From: Stemphylium vesicarium
Lineage: Eukaryota; Ascomycota; Dothideomycetes; Pleosporales; Pleosporaceae
Reading direction: 5' to 3'
Length of the DNA stretch: 64,000 nucleotides
Assembly: GCA_004380135.1 (NCBI GenBank)
Contig: QXCR01000023.1
Coordinates: 127,224 to 191,223, forward strand
Shown here: piece by piece, positions 41,835 through 52,784 of the stretch
How the letters are laid out: the number at the start of each line of letters is the position of its first letter
Numbering within the stretch: position 1 is the first letter of the stretch
Notes under the pieces: model-generated
Database searches by the model: none
Told to the model about the DNA's origin: nothing
The model's input: only the letters and a program-made list of their open reading frames with translations
Translations under genes and position numbers: made by a program

Positions 41835-42817
41835 GGTGTGCGATATCTTGGGGGGAGAGGGGTTGGTGGGTCGAGATGCAAAGAAGCAGCACGCCCAGTC
41901 ACACCAGCAGTCTTGACAGCTATTTAAGCTCTCGCAAGGAATGGCTAGAGTTGCGCCATGCTACTCGCTGGTACCTTGGCACCTCCAGGGCGTGGTACTA
42001 CATGGGGAAGGTTGATAATTGGGGTGGATAGTACGTGCATGTCGATCACCGTATCGTCGGCGCAGACTGCTCACTGCGTACCTATCATCGCGTGTCGAGC
42101 AGTCTTGGCTGTTTGCTTCCGCACGGCAAGCATATTTGCCAAGCCAACACTGATCCTACTCTTCCGACGAAATCCAAGCTGCGATTCGCCCGTATCGCGG
42201 GTGACGAGGCGATAACGGCGATGGTGACGGTGGTGCGGAAAAGAGGAGATGCGCAAGCTTGGTATGCATCGAGGTTGTTTAGCTTCGCGAGCGGTGGCGC
42301 TAGCGCTCAAAGGGGAAGCTGCGAAACCTCGACATCATCGTGCTTTGATAAACAAGCTCGACCAAGACGCTAGTGTGCTGCTCCTTAGCTGCTCTTGGGA
42401 AGAACTTGATTTCCTCTTGGAAGGTGAATGTGCGGATCCCCGTTCTGAAGTGGTCTTGTGCAGTAGAACCCCGCCGCTGACCTGGTTGACGGCTTTTTTA
42501 GTGGAATGAGGTGATGACGAAATGGATGGACAGTTATCTACTGCTTCGCCATCAATGTGCTCACGCTAGTGGGAGTGAGTGATTGTAGGTCTGGGAGGAA
42601 GTCTTGGTAGGACTGAGGTGTAAGTCATGGTCTGCTGTGAAGAGTATCAGTTTTGACAACTCTTTCGATGGTTCTTATCAGGTTCACAGCAAATTCGCAG
42701 AATCAGAAGAATGTAACACGGACGTCTTCACGACCGTTACATCCGGTAGGATAACTAGTAATTCTCGTATAGCTTCCGCATCTCGACTCGTCGTCTAACG
42801 TTTCTTTAATAGAGTTT
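41835..42817. other. Intergenic region, about 1 kb
   Basis: Holds the sedolisin promoter on the left and the 3' region of the beta-lactamase-like gene on the right. No other gene, repeat or RNA is recognised. Confidence 0.4.
41921..41927 (-). promoter_or_regulatory. Possible TATA element of the sedolisin gene
   Basis: TTAAATA on the minus strand, about 90 nt before the sedolisin start codon. The distance fits a core promoter; nothing else supports it. Confidence 0.3.
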
Positions 42818-44323
42818 CTAACCAACAGTCTTATACACCGCATCTTCAAAAGCCGTTAAAAGCTCCACCGTCTTCTTATCTCCATGTGGTCTAAGCTGCG
42901 ACAGATAAAGACCCGCAACACCCCTCTTCGCATCAATCCACTGCACGCACGTTAGAATCTTTCCCATTCACCCCATGAAGAAGAAAGCGATGCACATACC
43001 CAATAACAATTAGTTCCTCCCGACCACGTAATACTGTCCTTACTTCTCCTACCCTCGACATCAACCCCAGGCATCAAACCACCCAGGCCAAAGTTTATCG
43101 GTGATCCCGGTGGAATTGTACCCATCATAGCGCGTGAATACGCATTATCCGCATCAAAGTACTGGTCCAGACCTTTGGGCACACCACCCCTACCATCTCC
43201 AGGTAATTGTGGCGTGAATAACGCATTGAGAGTTTCGGGGCGTAGAATACGTTCATCGCGGCGTAAGATGGCAGCATAGACCTTCAGCAGCGACGAAGCT
43301 GTCGTGTAGAGTCCCCCACCACCAAAGTCCCCAGTAATGGGGTCTTCGATGATGGTTTGCCGGGAGAAGGCTAAGAGCGCGCCCGTAGGGTCTTCGGCGT
43401 TTCGCATGTATCCTGGTGGAATCCGGGCACGGAAAGCTAGTGGGTGCTGTTCGAGATGAAAGGTTGCGTCATGGATGCCGAGGGGTGTGAATACGTGGGC
43501 CTGGAGGTAAGAACCTAGTGTATGTCCGGGATTAACTCGTTCAACCTATTCAGAGAGCGCATGAAGTATTAGTATCTCTAGGTATTGAGGAAAGCGAGAT
43601 TAGAGGTAACGTGGACCGAAGCTGACGTACCATTTTCCCGGCAAAGTCGAGGCCGGAGGCGTATTCAAACTCCGTGCCGGGCTCGCGGACGAGTTGAAAG
43701 TGGAACGCATCTAGCACATCATCATGGATAACAGGCTTGCTTTCTCTCACTTTCGTCTTGGGTAACAAAGCGAACTTTGAACTCCAGTTTGACAGACCAC
43801 CTGTGTGCGTCAAGAGGTGCCTATATACCACCACACACTTGACGTTAGCATAGTTTACAGGGTCAACGGTTGCCATCATGCCCACCTCAAAGTGATTGGC
43901 CGTGACGCAGGTCGGTATATAGGCTCTTGCCCCTCCTCGTGAGACAGCAATATTCGGGGATCCTTGAGTTCTGGCAGCACTTTTGCCACACCGCCATCTA
44001 GTTCCAATTGACCACGCTCAACGCACTGAAGTACAGCGATGCAAGTAAGGAATTTAGTCATGGAGGCAATCCAATATACAGGCTCCTTTGATTCGTGTGT
44101 CTCATTGGGTACAGCAGTGTGGAAGGTTTTCGTGTAGTTGAAAGTGCCTGGGAAAGGAAAGAATGTCAGCAGGATTTTCGGAAAGCTTCAATCGAAATTT
44201 TGCGGTTTGCTTTGGGTCCTGGCACTTACCATCCTTGTCAATAGCACCAACAGTCACCGTCGGAGGAAGAGGTTCAGGACTCTGAAAAAGGGCAGCAGCG
44301 TTGTTCTCGAAAGCCTCCATCAT
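42818..44323 (-). CDS. Beta-lactamase-fold hydrolase / transesterase (LovD-like)
   Basis: Serine hydrolase with the class C beta-lactamase/esterase fold, a family that in fungi includes esterases and polyketide acyltransferases such as LovD. Five exons (44230-44323, 43886-44147, 43631-43820, 43000-43545, 42818-42940) keep frame and give 404 residues. The catalytic motif SxxK is in WIASMTKFLTC, and a Tyr motif is in FEYASGLDFAGKM. LLTHTGGLSNW is the usual downstream signature, and WSGGTNCYW replaces the KTG/HxG box near the C-terminus. The ATG at 44323 is preferred; an upstream in-frame ATG at 44455 would add 44 residues with no clear signal peptide. No partner polyketide synthase is visible, so a general esterase role is equally likely. 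The last exon (WIDAKRGVAGLYLSQL) is short but in phase. Confidence 0.85.
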
Positions 44324-45085
44324 TGCTCCTCTTACACGTGATGTTTGAAATAGTTGACGAATGTACGGTGCTCGATGTCTGTAAAGCAAGTGATGAGAAT
44401 TGCAAGATATAGCGAGCGAGTTGGTATAGCTATATAAGCTGTACACACGACTCATAGTCTCCAGCCCATGCGCCGACGATAAGACCGAACAATGGCGACA
44501 ACATCAGACTTGCAGGTAATTTGAATAATGAGGCGTGATATTTGTACATTTTGCGGGTATAGAAAGATTTGTTGCACGATTGGTACCATGGCGTCGAGGC
44601 TTAATGAGGCGTGATTCGCTGTCCAAGGCGATCTATGAGACGAGTGGAGTTGGCATGCGTTTGTGCTTGCGGGAGCTTACCGGATGTGGTCAACACATTC
44701 GCCGCTACGGCAGGAATCATGTGCATACCCACTCTTCAAGACCCTATTCTAGGCTGCAATGCAGTAAGTTACTCGGCGCCGCACGGCGTCGTCATTAGCG
44801 AGGATCCTTTAAGTAAAAACAGACTGCATTGACAGACGCCGAGGAAATGGAAATAACAACACATTGTCAAATCATTAATTAAAGAATCAGGTGACCCGAA
44901 TATCTGCTCTTAAACGCACATGTCGACTTGCAACGAAAACAACCCATACTCCAAAGCCCGACATGTCCCAGAATGAACACGGTGACGCGAAAAGAAAGAT
45001 ACTAGCAAGCTCGGATGTTGTTCTTGGTAGAAGTGTAACTACCGGATGCACGCGATATACCTAATCATATAACCAAAATGTACGT
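44324..45085. other. Intergenic region between the beta-lactamase-like and Rab5-like genes
   Basis: About 760 nt; both flanking genes are on the minus strand, so it holds the promoter of the beta-lactamase-like gene and the 3' UTR of the GTPase gene. No gene or repeat is seen. Confidence 0.4.
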
Positions 45086-45954
45086 CTAGCAGTTGCAGCC
45101 TCCAGGACCCTGTGTCTGGTTGGCTTCCGGCCTCAGGTTCACGCCCTGTCGTTGCTGGCCTGGCCTCAGGTTTCGTGGGCCGGCCTGGTCAATGGGTAGC
45201 TTCTTTGCGATGGCTGTGAAGAGTTCCTTTACATTCTCGCTCGTCTTGGCAGAAGTCTCGAAGAATAACAGACCGGCCTCACGGGCGTATTGCTCAGCGT
45301 CGGCGGTGGAGATGGCGCGCTTGTCAGGCGACTCGGTAACAAGATCGAGCTTGTTTCCTGCAAGGGCGATGATGATGTTCTCGTTGGCTTGGCGTTGCAG
45401 CTCCTTGACCCAAGCCTTTGCCTTATCCAAAGATGCCTGTCGTATATCAGTACCCACTCGATGACGACAGCCAAATGGTACGTACAGCCTGTGTAATGTC
45501 GTAGACGACTACGGCACAGTTGGCGTTTCGGTAGTACATGGGAGCCAGCGACTTGTATCGCTCCTGGCCTGCGGTATCCCAAATCTCAAACTTGACCGTT
45601 GTGTTCTCATCGAGGGCGATGGTCTGAGTGAGGAAGGCGGCGCCAATGGTGGATTCCCGGTAGTCGTCGAATTGGTCCTGAAGAGTCAGCCTTCCATCGT
45701 AGCACAAGTGCGATGGCTCTTTCCCACCTTGACGAAGCGCAATACTAGAGACGACTATGGCAGGTTAGCTTGAATTATATATTGGATATGGCTTGATAGG
45801 CCGGCGCACCTTTCCGACGGCTGATTCACCTAGGACATGTTAGCTGTGGTGGTAGTCTGACAAAACTAGTTGACATACCCAGCAACACCAGCTTGAACTG
45901 GGCAAATCTCGAGCCGCCGGGTCGTTGACCTTGCTGCATCCTGCCTGCCGACAT
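45086..45954 (-). CDS. Rab5-type small GTPase (Ypt51/Vps21-like)
   Basis: Endosomal Rab GTPase that recruits tethers for early endosome fusion. Five exons (45879-45954, 45810-45829, 45728-45754, 45486-45677, 45086-45436) give 221 residues. The second and third exons are only 20 and 27 nt long. All Ras motifs are present: the P-loop GESAVGKSS assembled from exons 1-3, ESTIGAAFLTQ (Rab5-like switch I), WDTAGQERY, GNKLDLV and ETSAKT. The hypervariable C-terminus ends GGCNC, a CxC double-cysteine signal for geranylgeranylation. GAAFLTQT and YYRNANCAVVVYDIT are Rab5-subfamily features. The gene is divergent from SAC1, with about 400 nt between start codons, so shared regulation is possible. Confidence 0.93.
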
Positions 45955-46358
45955 GATGGGGGTAAGTGACGCGGCGCTATCGGGTCGTGATTGTACGGGG
46001 GGTGAGGGTGAAGGATGCGGGCAACTAGACGGCAGCGATGGTCGGGCTGTCTCTTCGGGCTGTAGCGGTCGGGGTAGGAGAATGTCGGGTGGGTGAGGGC
46101 GAAGGTTTGGAGCTGGCTGCCGCTGTGACGAGGTGCCTGCGTCGAGGTGCCAGGTGCTTGGCTTTAGCGCACGAGTCGGGGGTCGGGACCCTTTCGCCGC
46201 AATGACCGCCATGACGAAACACTGGCCCTTGTCGACGGCTGCTGTTTGAGAAAACAGATTGCGCCAAACGCTGAGAGTCAACACCACACGCCGGATAATC
46301 TACGAGGGGGACCCTTCTTAGCTTTGTCTTATAGAGCCCCGAGCTCATCGCCTTCACC
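45955..46358. promoter_or_regulatory. Divergent promoter of the Rab5-like and SAC1 genes
   Basis: About 400 nt between the two start codons must contain both core promoters. It is C/T- or G/A-rich in places; I see no TATA box. It links two membrane-trafficking genes. Confidence 0.45.
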
Positions 46359-48609
46359 ATGAGTCTCGCACTCCCCTACCGCGATATCAATGTGCACTCG
46401 TCGCCCTCGCACTACGCCTTCTCATCCCCGTCGTCGCCCTCGGCCCCTACGCTCGTAGTAGATCGCCCCTCTGGCGACATCCGTCTGCACGATGGCAAGC
46501 TTCTGGGCTCGAAGCGCGTCTCGAGCATCGCAGGTATCCTGGGCATGATCAAGCTGCGACTAGGTATGCACTCCCTGCCCACCAAGGGGGGGACACGAGA
46601 GCTGATGCATGTGAAGACAAGTACATCATCGTCATAACCAAGGCCCAGCCGATGGGCAGGATAAAGGGCCATATGATATACAAGATTGTCGCGACCGAGT
46701 TTCTGTCCCTGCGCGAAAAGCCCCTGCATGACCCTGACGAGGACAACTACCTCAGCCTGCTAAAGACGCTCCTGAAGACGTCCCCGCTGTTCTTCTCCTA
46801 CTCCTTCGACATCACCAACACCTTCCAGCGCCAAGCCCACCTCGACCCTTCGACGCCTCTCTGGAAGCGCGCCGACGACCGCTTCTACTGGAACCGATTC
46901 GTATCCAGCGACCTCATCGACTTTCGCGGAGGCCTGAGCGGCGGATATGGCAGGCACTCAAGCGGCCACCAACCCGGCGCGGACCCGTACATTCTGCCCG
47001 TCATGTACGGCATGCTGGAAATTAAGAACACGTCCATCAAGGGCACGCCGCTCACCTTTATCCTAATCACCCGCCGGTCGCGCCTCAAGGCTGGAACCCG
47101 ATATTTTTCGCGCGGCATCGACGAGAACGGCAACGTGTCCAACTTCAACGAGACGGAGCAGACCATCATCTTGAACGACAATGCCTCGGGAGGGCCGGGA
47201 GGATTTGGCTCGAGCCAGAATGGAGCTGCTGGTGGCAATGCTGGCAAGGAGACACAGGTTCTTGCATACGTGCAGACAAGAGGCAGTGTCCCAGTATACT
47301 GGGCTGAGATCAACACCCTGAAATACACCCCCAAGCTGCAGGTCCGCGGAGTCGAGAATGCCTTACCAGCAGCGAAGAAGCATTTCGCCGAGCAAATCCG
47401 ACTGTATGGCGATAACTGGATGGTCAACCTCGTGAACCAAAAGGGCCGTGAGCAGCGAGTAAAAGAGGCATACGAACAGATGGTCGAACTTCTCCACACT
47501 TCACCCGCCGAGAACGTCGAAGGCGACAGGATTACCTCGGAGAAGTTCCACATTATCGACCCTGCGCGTGCTCAGACAGTATACGACCGCTTACATTACG
47601 TCTACTTTGACTTTCACAACGAGACCAAGGGCCTTCGATGGGACCGCGCGAAACTCCTGATGAACCAACTAGAGCCACACATCCTAAAGCATGGCTACTT
47701 CTGCGGCGTCGATATGCCCGGCGACGCCGGTGGAGTCGAAGTGCGCCGACACCAGACAGCCGTGGTGCGAACCAACTGCATGGACTGCCTCGACCGCACC
47801 AACGTGGTGCAGAGCATGCTGGGCCGCTACGTCCTCTCGCGCATGCTCATCGACGTCGGTATAATGCGCGAAGGTGAGAGTGCCGAAGAAGACGCAGCAT
47901 TCGAGCACCTCTTCCGCAACGTCTGGGCCGACAACGCCGATGTAGTCTCAAAATCCTACTCTGGCACCGGCGCCCTCAAAACAGATTTCACCCGCCTCGG
48001 CATCCGAACCAAGCAAGGCGCGCTCCAGGATCTCAACAACTCCATCACACGATACTGTCTCAACAATTTCAGCGACGGCCCGCGTCAGGATGCCTTTGAT
48101 CTCTTCCTTGGGAACTACCTCCCCAGCGACTCCTCGGGCATGGGCGGCCAACTCCTCTTCGCAGACCGTCGCCCCTTGTTCATCCAATCAATACCGTACA
48201 TCCTCGCCGCGAGCATCTTCTTCATCCTCGTAGGCAGCTTCACGCGCCGCGCACCTGACGCAGCTGTCTGGCCTCTTCGCCTGCTTCTCCTGCTCTCCCT
48301 TGTCACGGCTGCTATCTGCTTTAATTTCATCTGGAGCAATGGCACTCTTTATGTAAGTCTTTATCCATCCCTTCGTTAATAGGATTGTGGAAGCTTGGGG
48401 ATTTTTTTTGGTGGTTGCTAATGTTGGAAATATAGGTCAACTGGCCCAAACTCAATCGCCAACCTCCGCAAATCGAAGCTTTTCAGGATACCCTGTCCAA
48501 GGTTAGTCAGAGCAGTGTTGTGGGCCCGCTTGTTGGCACGAAGCATGAGAGGGGGAAGAGTGATGCGCGGTTACTTGGTTTGGAGGAGGGGAAGAAGAGG
48601 ATTGAGTAG
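46359..48609 (+). CDS. SAC1: Phosphoinositide phosphatase Sac1
   Basis: SAC-domain lipid phosphatase of the ER/Golgi that dephosphorylates PI4P and other monophosphoinositides. Exons 46359-46563, 46617-48352 and 48436-48609 give 704 residues; the splice KLRLD|KYIIVITKAQPMGRIKG is confirmed by the conserved SAC N-terminus (intron GTATGC...GTGAAG, 53 nt). The catalytic CX5R is in VRTNCMDCLDRTNVVQS, with Cys and Arg present. PLTFILITRRSRLKAGTRYFSRGID and GNVSNFNETEQ are typical SAC motifs. Two C-terminal hydrophobic segments (SIPYILAASIFFILVGSF; LRLLLLLSLVTAAICFNFIW) anchor it in the ER membrane as in yeast Sac1. The last exon adds a polar tail. A Gly-rich insert (GGPGGFGSSQNGAAGG) near 275-295 is not part of the core. 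Confidence 0.94.
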
Positions 48610-49168
48610 AATGTTCATGTTGCGAGAGAGAAAAAAAAAACAAGGAGAATGCGGGTTTTTTTCATTTCTTCTTGAGTTTTTCCTTTGTTAGGAGATGGGG
48701 ATAGATGGGTTAGTTAACTGCGGGGTCAGATGGGGTAGGCAGGCGAGGGGGGTGAGGTTTCTTTTCCAAGTGTACTTTTAACTCTTCCACTTTCTTTCTT
48801 TCTTTTCTTCGGAATTTAGATGGGTACATCACTCTTAATATAAACATATACATACATACACGTGCACACACTGGGTTTGGCAATCAAGCTTTTTTTTTTG
48901 TGTTTGGATTGGTATTGAACTTTTTGTGTCGCCTACATCTAACTACACAACGCAGAGCAAAAGCAAGAGCAAAAGCAGAACTTGCAAACAAGAACAAGTC
49001 TGGTGGTGTGGGGTATCGTATCGTATCGGTAGTCGCTCAACAAAACAAAGCAAAAACACCCCAAAAAAAAAGGACCAAAACTGGCAGATATCCGCTATCC
49101 TCAAGTCTCATAATCACAAGTCCAAACTTATGCATCGTAGTCGTGAAAGTCGTTGTTTTCATCGTAAA
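48610..49168. other. Intergenic region with short homopolymer and microsatellite tracts
   Basis: Convergent region between SAC1 and the hypothetical gene. It contains an A-run near 48635, TTCTTTCTTTC near 48790, ATACATACATACAC near 48850, a T-run near 48890 and AAAAGCAAGAGC-like purine runs near 48960. These are probably 3' UTR and polyadenylation sequence; there is no gene. Confidence 0.5.
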
Positions 49169-49984
49169 TCAACACCCCGCCTCCTCCGCCGCCAAAACAA
49201 TAACATCAAACTCCTCATCCAGACAATCCTCGCCAGTCTGAAAAAAGCCCTGCTGCTGAGCCTTTCCGCCGCCCTTCTGATGCGCAAACACAACGCCGGC
49301 AGCAAAGTCCCAGCCCTCAGCCTCAAGCCGGGCGCGCAAGCGCTCTAGATTTGATTTCGCGGCGCGGTGCAGAAAACCCGACCACTCTTTTTCGGGGGCC
49401 AAGCCGCGCTGTGCCTGTGCCTGTGCCTGTGCCTGTGGTGATTGTGGTGTGCGTGTCGCGGGCGAGGAAGAGTAATGTAGTGATGAAGATGATGATGATG
49501 GTGATGAAGATGAAGAGTCTTCGGTATCAGAGTCTGCTTCCCAGTCGTCGAGCTCGGGTAACATCCACATCTCAGACTCGGTGTTACTTTCTGCGCCCGC
49601 GGCCAGGTTGAGCAATACGCTTTGGTGGATAGTCGCCATGTTGTCCGCGCGGCCTTGCTGTTGCTGCTGTTTGCGCAGTTTGTTGGAGGAGTTGGGGTTG
49701 AAGTGGGGTGACAGCCAGGTCGGTGTCGCTGCGTTTGGAGCGCGGTTTAGAGAGATTTTTTGGCGGCAAAAGTCCTTCAGCTCCGTTGGTGTGGTAGTGG
49801 CTTTTCGCTTGTTTGAAGCTTTTGCGAAGGTGTTTGTGGAGGTTTGTGGGGATGTGGCACGCGATCTGAGCGGCGATGTGGTGGTTGTTGCGCATGATGG
49901 GAATTGGCCGTATATGGCGTTGCTCAGATCGTAGCTGAAGCCGTCACGCGTGCGCGTGTTGCGGTTCGGGCCGGTGGACTCCAT
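49169..49984 (-). CDS. Hypothetical Ser-rich protein with a conserved C-terminal block
   Basis: Single exon of 271 residues, no known domain. The N-terminus (MESTGPNRNTRTRDGFSYDL) and middle are polar and low in complexity: poly-Gln, a long Ser run (SSSSSPSSSSSS) and QAQAQAQAQ encoded by a GTGCCT hexamer repeat (49411-49437). The C-terminal 70 residues look ordered: EWSGFLHRAAKSNLERLRARL, EGWDFAAGVVF and EEFDVIVLAAEEAG. This layout, a disordered N-terminus and a short conserved C-terminal block, is common in uncharacterised fungal proteins. No signal peptide or membrane segment. The gene diverges from MIC60 with about 870 nt between starts. Confidence 0.6.
   Translation of the reverse strand: MESTGPNRNTRTRDGFSYDLSNAIYGQFPSCATTTTSPLRSRATSPQTSTNTFAKASNKRKATTTPTELKDFCRQKISLNRAPNAATPTWLSPHFNPNSSNKLRKQQQQQGRADNMATIHQSVLLNLAAGAESNTESEMWMLPELDDWEADSDTEDSSSSSPSSSSSSLHYSSSPATRTPQSPQAQAQAQAQRGLAPEKEWSGFLHRAAKSNLERLRARLEAEGWDFAAGVVFAHQKGGGKAQQQGFFQTGEDCLDEEFDVIVLAAEEAGC
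49411..49437. repeat. GTGCCT hexamer repeat, coding QA repeats
   Basis: Four and a half units of GTGCCT on the plus strand encode alternating Gln and Ala on the minus strand inside the hypothetical protein at 49.2-50.0 kb. A coding microsatellite likely to vary in length between strains. Confidence 0.8.
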
Positions 49985-50858
49985 TATGGCTGGGCCGCGC
50001 GTTTGTCTTTTGTCTAGACGTGGCTTTTTTGTTGAATGAGAGAGGGGTTGGCCAGGCGCAAACTTAGTTTGTTGTGACTTTGAGTAGGCCGTGAGGCGAA
50101 TAAGAGGGTTTTTTTTGTTTTCGGACTTTCAAGTTGCAGCCGAGGACAGCCACAAGCGAAGTTCAAATGCCGAACGAGGGATGTGGGTCGTTCTTTGCTG
50201 TTTTCAAACTACCTCGGATGTGTGTGTGAGTGAGGTGTGCGTTGTTGAACTTGTAAGCGGGTGCTTGCTGGCTTGTGATGAAGGTGATCTGATGACGTTG
50301 CAACTTGGTGACGCGAAGGCTGTGCTAACTCGTCTTGTTTCAGTCTGGGGGCAATAAACTTATTTTAGAGTGGAAAGTAAGACTGACGGAAAGTTGAGTG
50401 AGACTTGTGAGGAGAGAAAGAGAAGACTGGCAGTTTATAAAGGAAATGGTGAGCAGAGATCAAAAATATCGCATTGTGAACCACGGATTGCAACTGCTAC
50501 AGTTGCAAGATCGGTGAACAGGTCCGGAAATCTCGTGGCCCTCACGCGACTATGGTACCACGGATGAAGCTGCTGTCAGCATGAGTGAGAGCACGTTAAT
50601 TTGAAAGTGTGGCGGCCACGCCGTGTTACATGTGCAAGCTGTGCCGGTTTTTTTGGTAGACGGACAAATAGGTGTGGTGTTGAGGGCTTGTGAAGGGAGC
50701 GCAAGGCGTTCTATAATGCCGACCGACGTCCGTGCGGCCCTGACGTGTGTTTCCGGCGAAGCTCCAAATCTTCATGTTGGCTGCTGGCATTGGCACAAAC
50801 GACCATCAACAATCCCGTCCCCCCCATCTTCATCCCCGCCATCCGGAGGCAGCCCACA
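49985..50858. promoter_or_regulatory. Divergent region upstream of MIC60
   Basis: About 870 nt between the hypothetical protein start and the MIC60 start. No TATA box is clear. The reading frame of MIC60 is open upstream to about 50745, but the ATG at 50859 begins a good mitochondrial presequence, so that ATG is chosen. Confidence 0.4.
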
Positions 50859-52784
50859 ATGCTGCGCGCCTCCATTCTTCGGGCTCGTCCAGCTGCCAGG
50901 CCATTGGTCCGTGCCGCCCGCCCGCAATGGCTCGTCGCTCAACGCTTCTACGCCGACGATAAGAAGAACCTGGGCGAGACGGCCGTCCCCAACCCAGCAC
51001 CGACTACCGACCCCTCAGTGACTTCATCTAGTCCCTCGACGGTCCAGGATGGCACCATTCCCCCCTCAGAGGTCCCGAGAGCGCCGCCTGCCCCCGACAG
51101 CACGGTCATGGCAGGCGCATCGCGTGATGCTCCCACCACACAGCCTGCCACGACACCGCCCACCGGCACCGGTTCCTCGAGCGTAGCCCCCAACCCCACC
51201 AAGGCTAAGCCCAAGAAGAAGAGACGGATATTCCGCAAGCTCCTTCTCTGGCTGACTATCCTCTCCGGTCTGGGATACGCCGGTGGTGTCTGGTACTCGC
51301 TGGTCTCGGACAACTTCCACGACTTCTTCACCGAGTACATTCCCTATGGAGAGGACGCCGTGGCCTACTTTGAGGAGCGCGAGTTCAGGAAGCGCTTCCC
51401 CGGCCGCGCTGGCGATCCCAGGCTGCACCCTCAGATCTCGGGAGAGAACAAGGTTACCATTCCTGGAAGGAGCGGCCTGAGTGCCCGCCCCGCCTCGGAG
51501 AACAGCAGTGATCTCGGGGGCAAGGGCCCGCATTTGAGCGCCGTCGGCGACAACAAGAAGCAGGACAAGACCGAGTCTGGTGGACAACAACCCAAGGTCT
51601 CCTCCGAGGAAAACAAGCCCGCCGCCAAGGAAGTTAAGAAAGAATCCTCCTCCAAGGCCATCTCCCAGCTCGACCACCTCAACGTCCCCTCCGCGACCGA
51701 GCCTGTCGTCCAGGATGTTGTCAAGATTGTCAACGACATCATCACCGTCATAAACGCCGACAGCGCCAGCGATGGCAAGTACAACTCAACCCTCGACAAG
51801 GCTAAGAGCGAACTCGCCAAGGTCGTTTCCGACATCAATACCATGAAGGAGACTCTTGAGAAGCAGTCAGAGGACAAGGTCAGGGCCGCCCATGCCGAAT
51901 TCGACCAGGCCGCACAAGAACTTGTCCAGCGTCTCGACCACCAGATGCAGGCCCAGGAGACACAGTTCAAGGAGGAGTTTGAGAACGAGCGGGAGCGTCT
52001 GGCACAAGGATACAAGCAGAGGCTCCAGTCTGAGCTGCAAGCCGCCGAACAGGTTTACGAGCAAAAACTCCGGAACCAACTTCTCGAGCAGAGCATCAAC
52101 ATGCAAAAGCGCTTCACTGCCACTGTACGGGAACGTGTTGAGGCTGAACGCGAAGGCCGTCTGGGCAAGCTGAACGAACTCTCGTCATCAGTACACGAGC
52201 TCGAGAAGCTGACCGCCGAGTGGAACAGCGTTGTCGACTCCAACTTGAAGACTCAACATCTTGTCGTTGCTGTCGAGGCTGTCCGATCCGCGCTCGAGAC
52301 TCAGTCCATCCCCAAGCCTTTTGTCACTGAGCTCGCTGCTCTCAAAGAGATTGCCGAAGACGACCCCGTTGTTAGCGCTGCCATTGCCAGTATCAACCCC
52401 GCTGCCTACCAGCGTGGAATCCCCAGCTCAGCACTTTTGATCGACCGCTTCCGCCGTGTCGCTTCAGAGGTCAGGAAGGCCGCTCTTCTACCCGAAGACG
52501 CTGGTGTCGCTTCTCACCTCGCCTCCCTTGCCATGTCCAAGGTTCTATTCAAGAAGTCTGGTCTCGCAGTCGGTGGTGATGTTGAAGCTACCCTCGCACG
52601 CACAGAGGTCCTGCTTGAGGAGGGCGATCTTGATGCCGCCGCACGAGAGATGAACGGTCTGCAAGGATGGGCAAAGGTACTAAGCAAAGATTGGCTGAGC
52701 GAATGCAGGAGAGTGCTTGAGGTCAAGCAGGCACTCGACGTCATTGCTACCGAGGCGCGCTTGAACAGCCTGCTCATTGACTAA
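50859..52784 (+). CDS. MIC60: MICOS complex subunit MIC60 (mitofilin)
   Basis: Core subunit of MICOS in the mitochondrial inner membrane; it shapes crista junctions and links inner and outer membranes. Single exon, 641 residues, normal for fungi. The N-terminus (MLRASILRARPAARPLVRAA) is an Arg-rich, acid-free presequence, which supports this start. A Pro/Thr/Ser-rich stretch is followed by a transmembrane helix (LLLWLTILSGLGYAGGVWYS, about 128-148) preceded by KKKRR. The intermembrane-space part contains a long coiled coil (about 300-440, e.g. ELVQRLDHQMQAQETQFKEE) and the C-terminal mitofilin signature (AGVASHLASLAMSKVLFKKS, DVEATLARTEVLLEEGDLDAAAREMNGLQGWAKVLSKDWL). MIC60's own presequence is expected to be cleaved by MPP. 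Confidence 0.94.
   Translation: MLRASILRARPAARPLVRAARPQWLVAQRFYADDKKNLGETAVPNPAPTTDPSVTSSSPSTVQDGTIPPSEVPRAPPAPDSTVMAGASRDAPTTQPATTPPTGTGSSSVAPNPTKAKPKKKRRIFRKLLLWLTILSGLGYAGGVWYSLVSDNFHDFFTEYIPYGEDAVAYFEEREFRKRFPGRAGDPRLHPQISGENKVTIPGRSGLSARPASENSSDLGGKGPHLSAVGDNKKQDKTESGGQQPKVSSEENKPAAKEVKKESSSKAISQLDHLNVPSATEPVVQDVVKIVNDIITVINADSASDGKYNSTLDKAKSELAKVVSDINTMKETLEKQSEDKVRAAHAEFDQAAQELVQRLDHQMQAQETQFKEEFENERERLAQGYKQRLQSELQAAEQVYEQKLRNQLLEQSINMQKRFTATVRERVEAEREGRLGKLNELSSSVHELEKLTAEWNSVVDSNLKTQHLVVAVEAVRSALETQSIPKPFVTELAALKEIAEDDPVVSAAIASINPAAYQRGIPSSALLIDRFRRVASEVRKAALLPEDAGVASHLASLAMSKVLFKKSGLAVGGDVEATLARTEVLLEEGDLDAAAREMNGLQGWAKVLSKDWLSECRRVLEVKQALDVIATEARLNSLLID

Noticed and set aside
50745..50858. 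Upstream extension of MIC60
   Set aside because: The added 38 residues would bury the presequence; the ATG at 50859 begins a good mitochondrial targeting signal.
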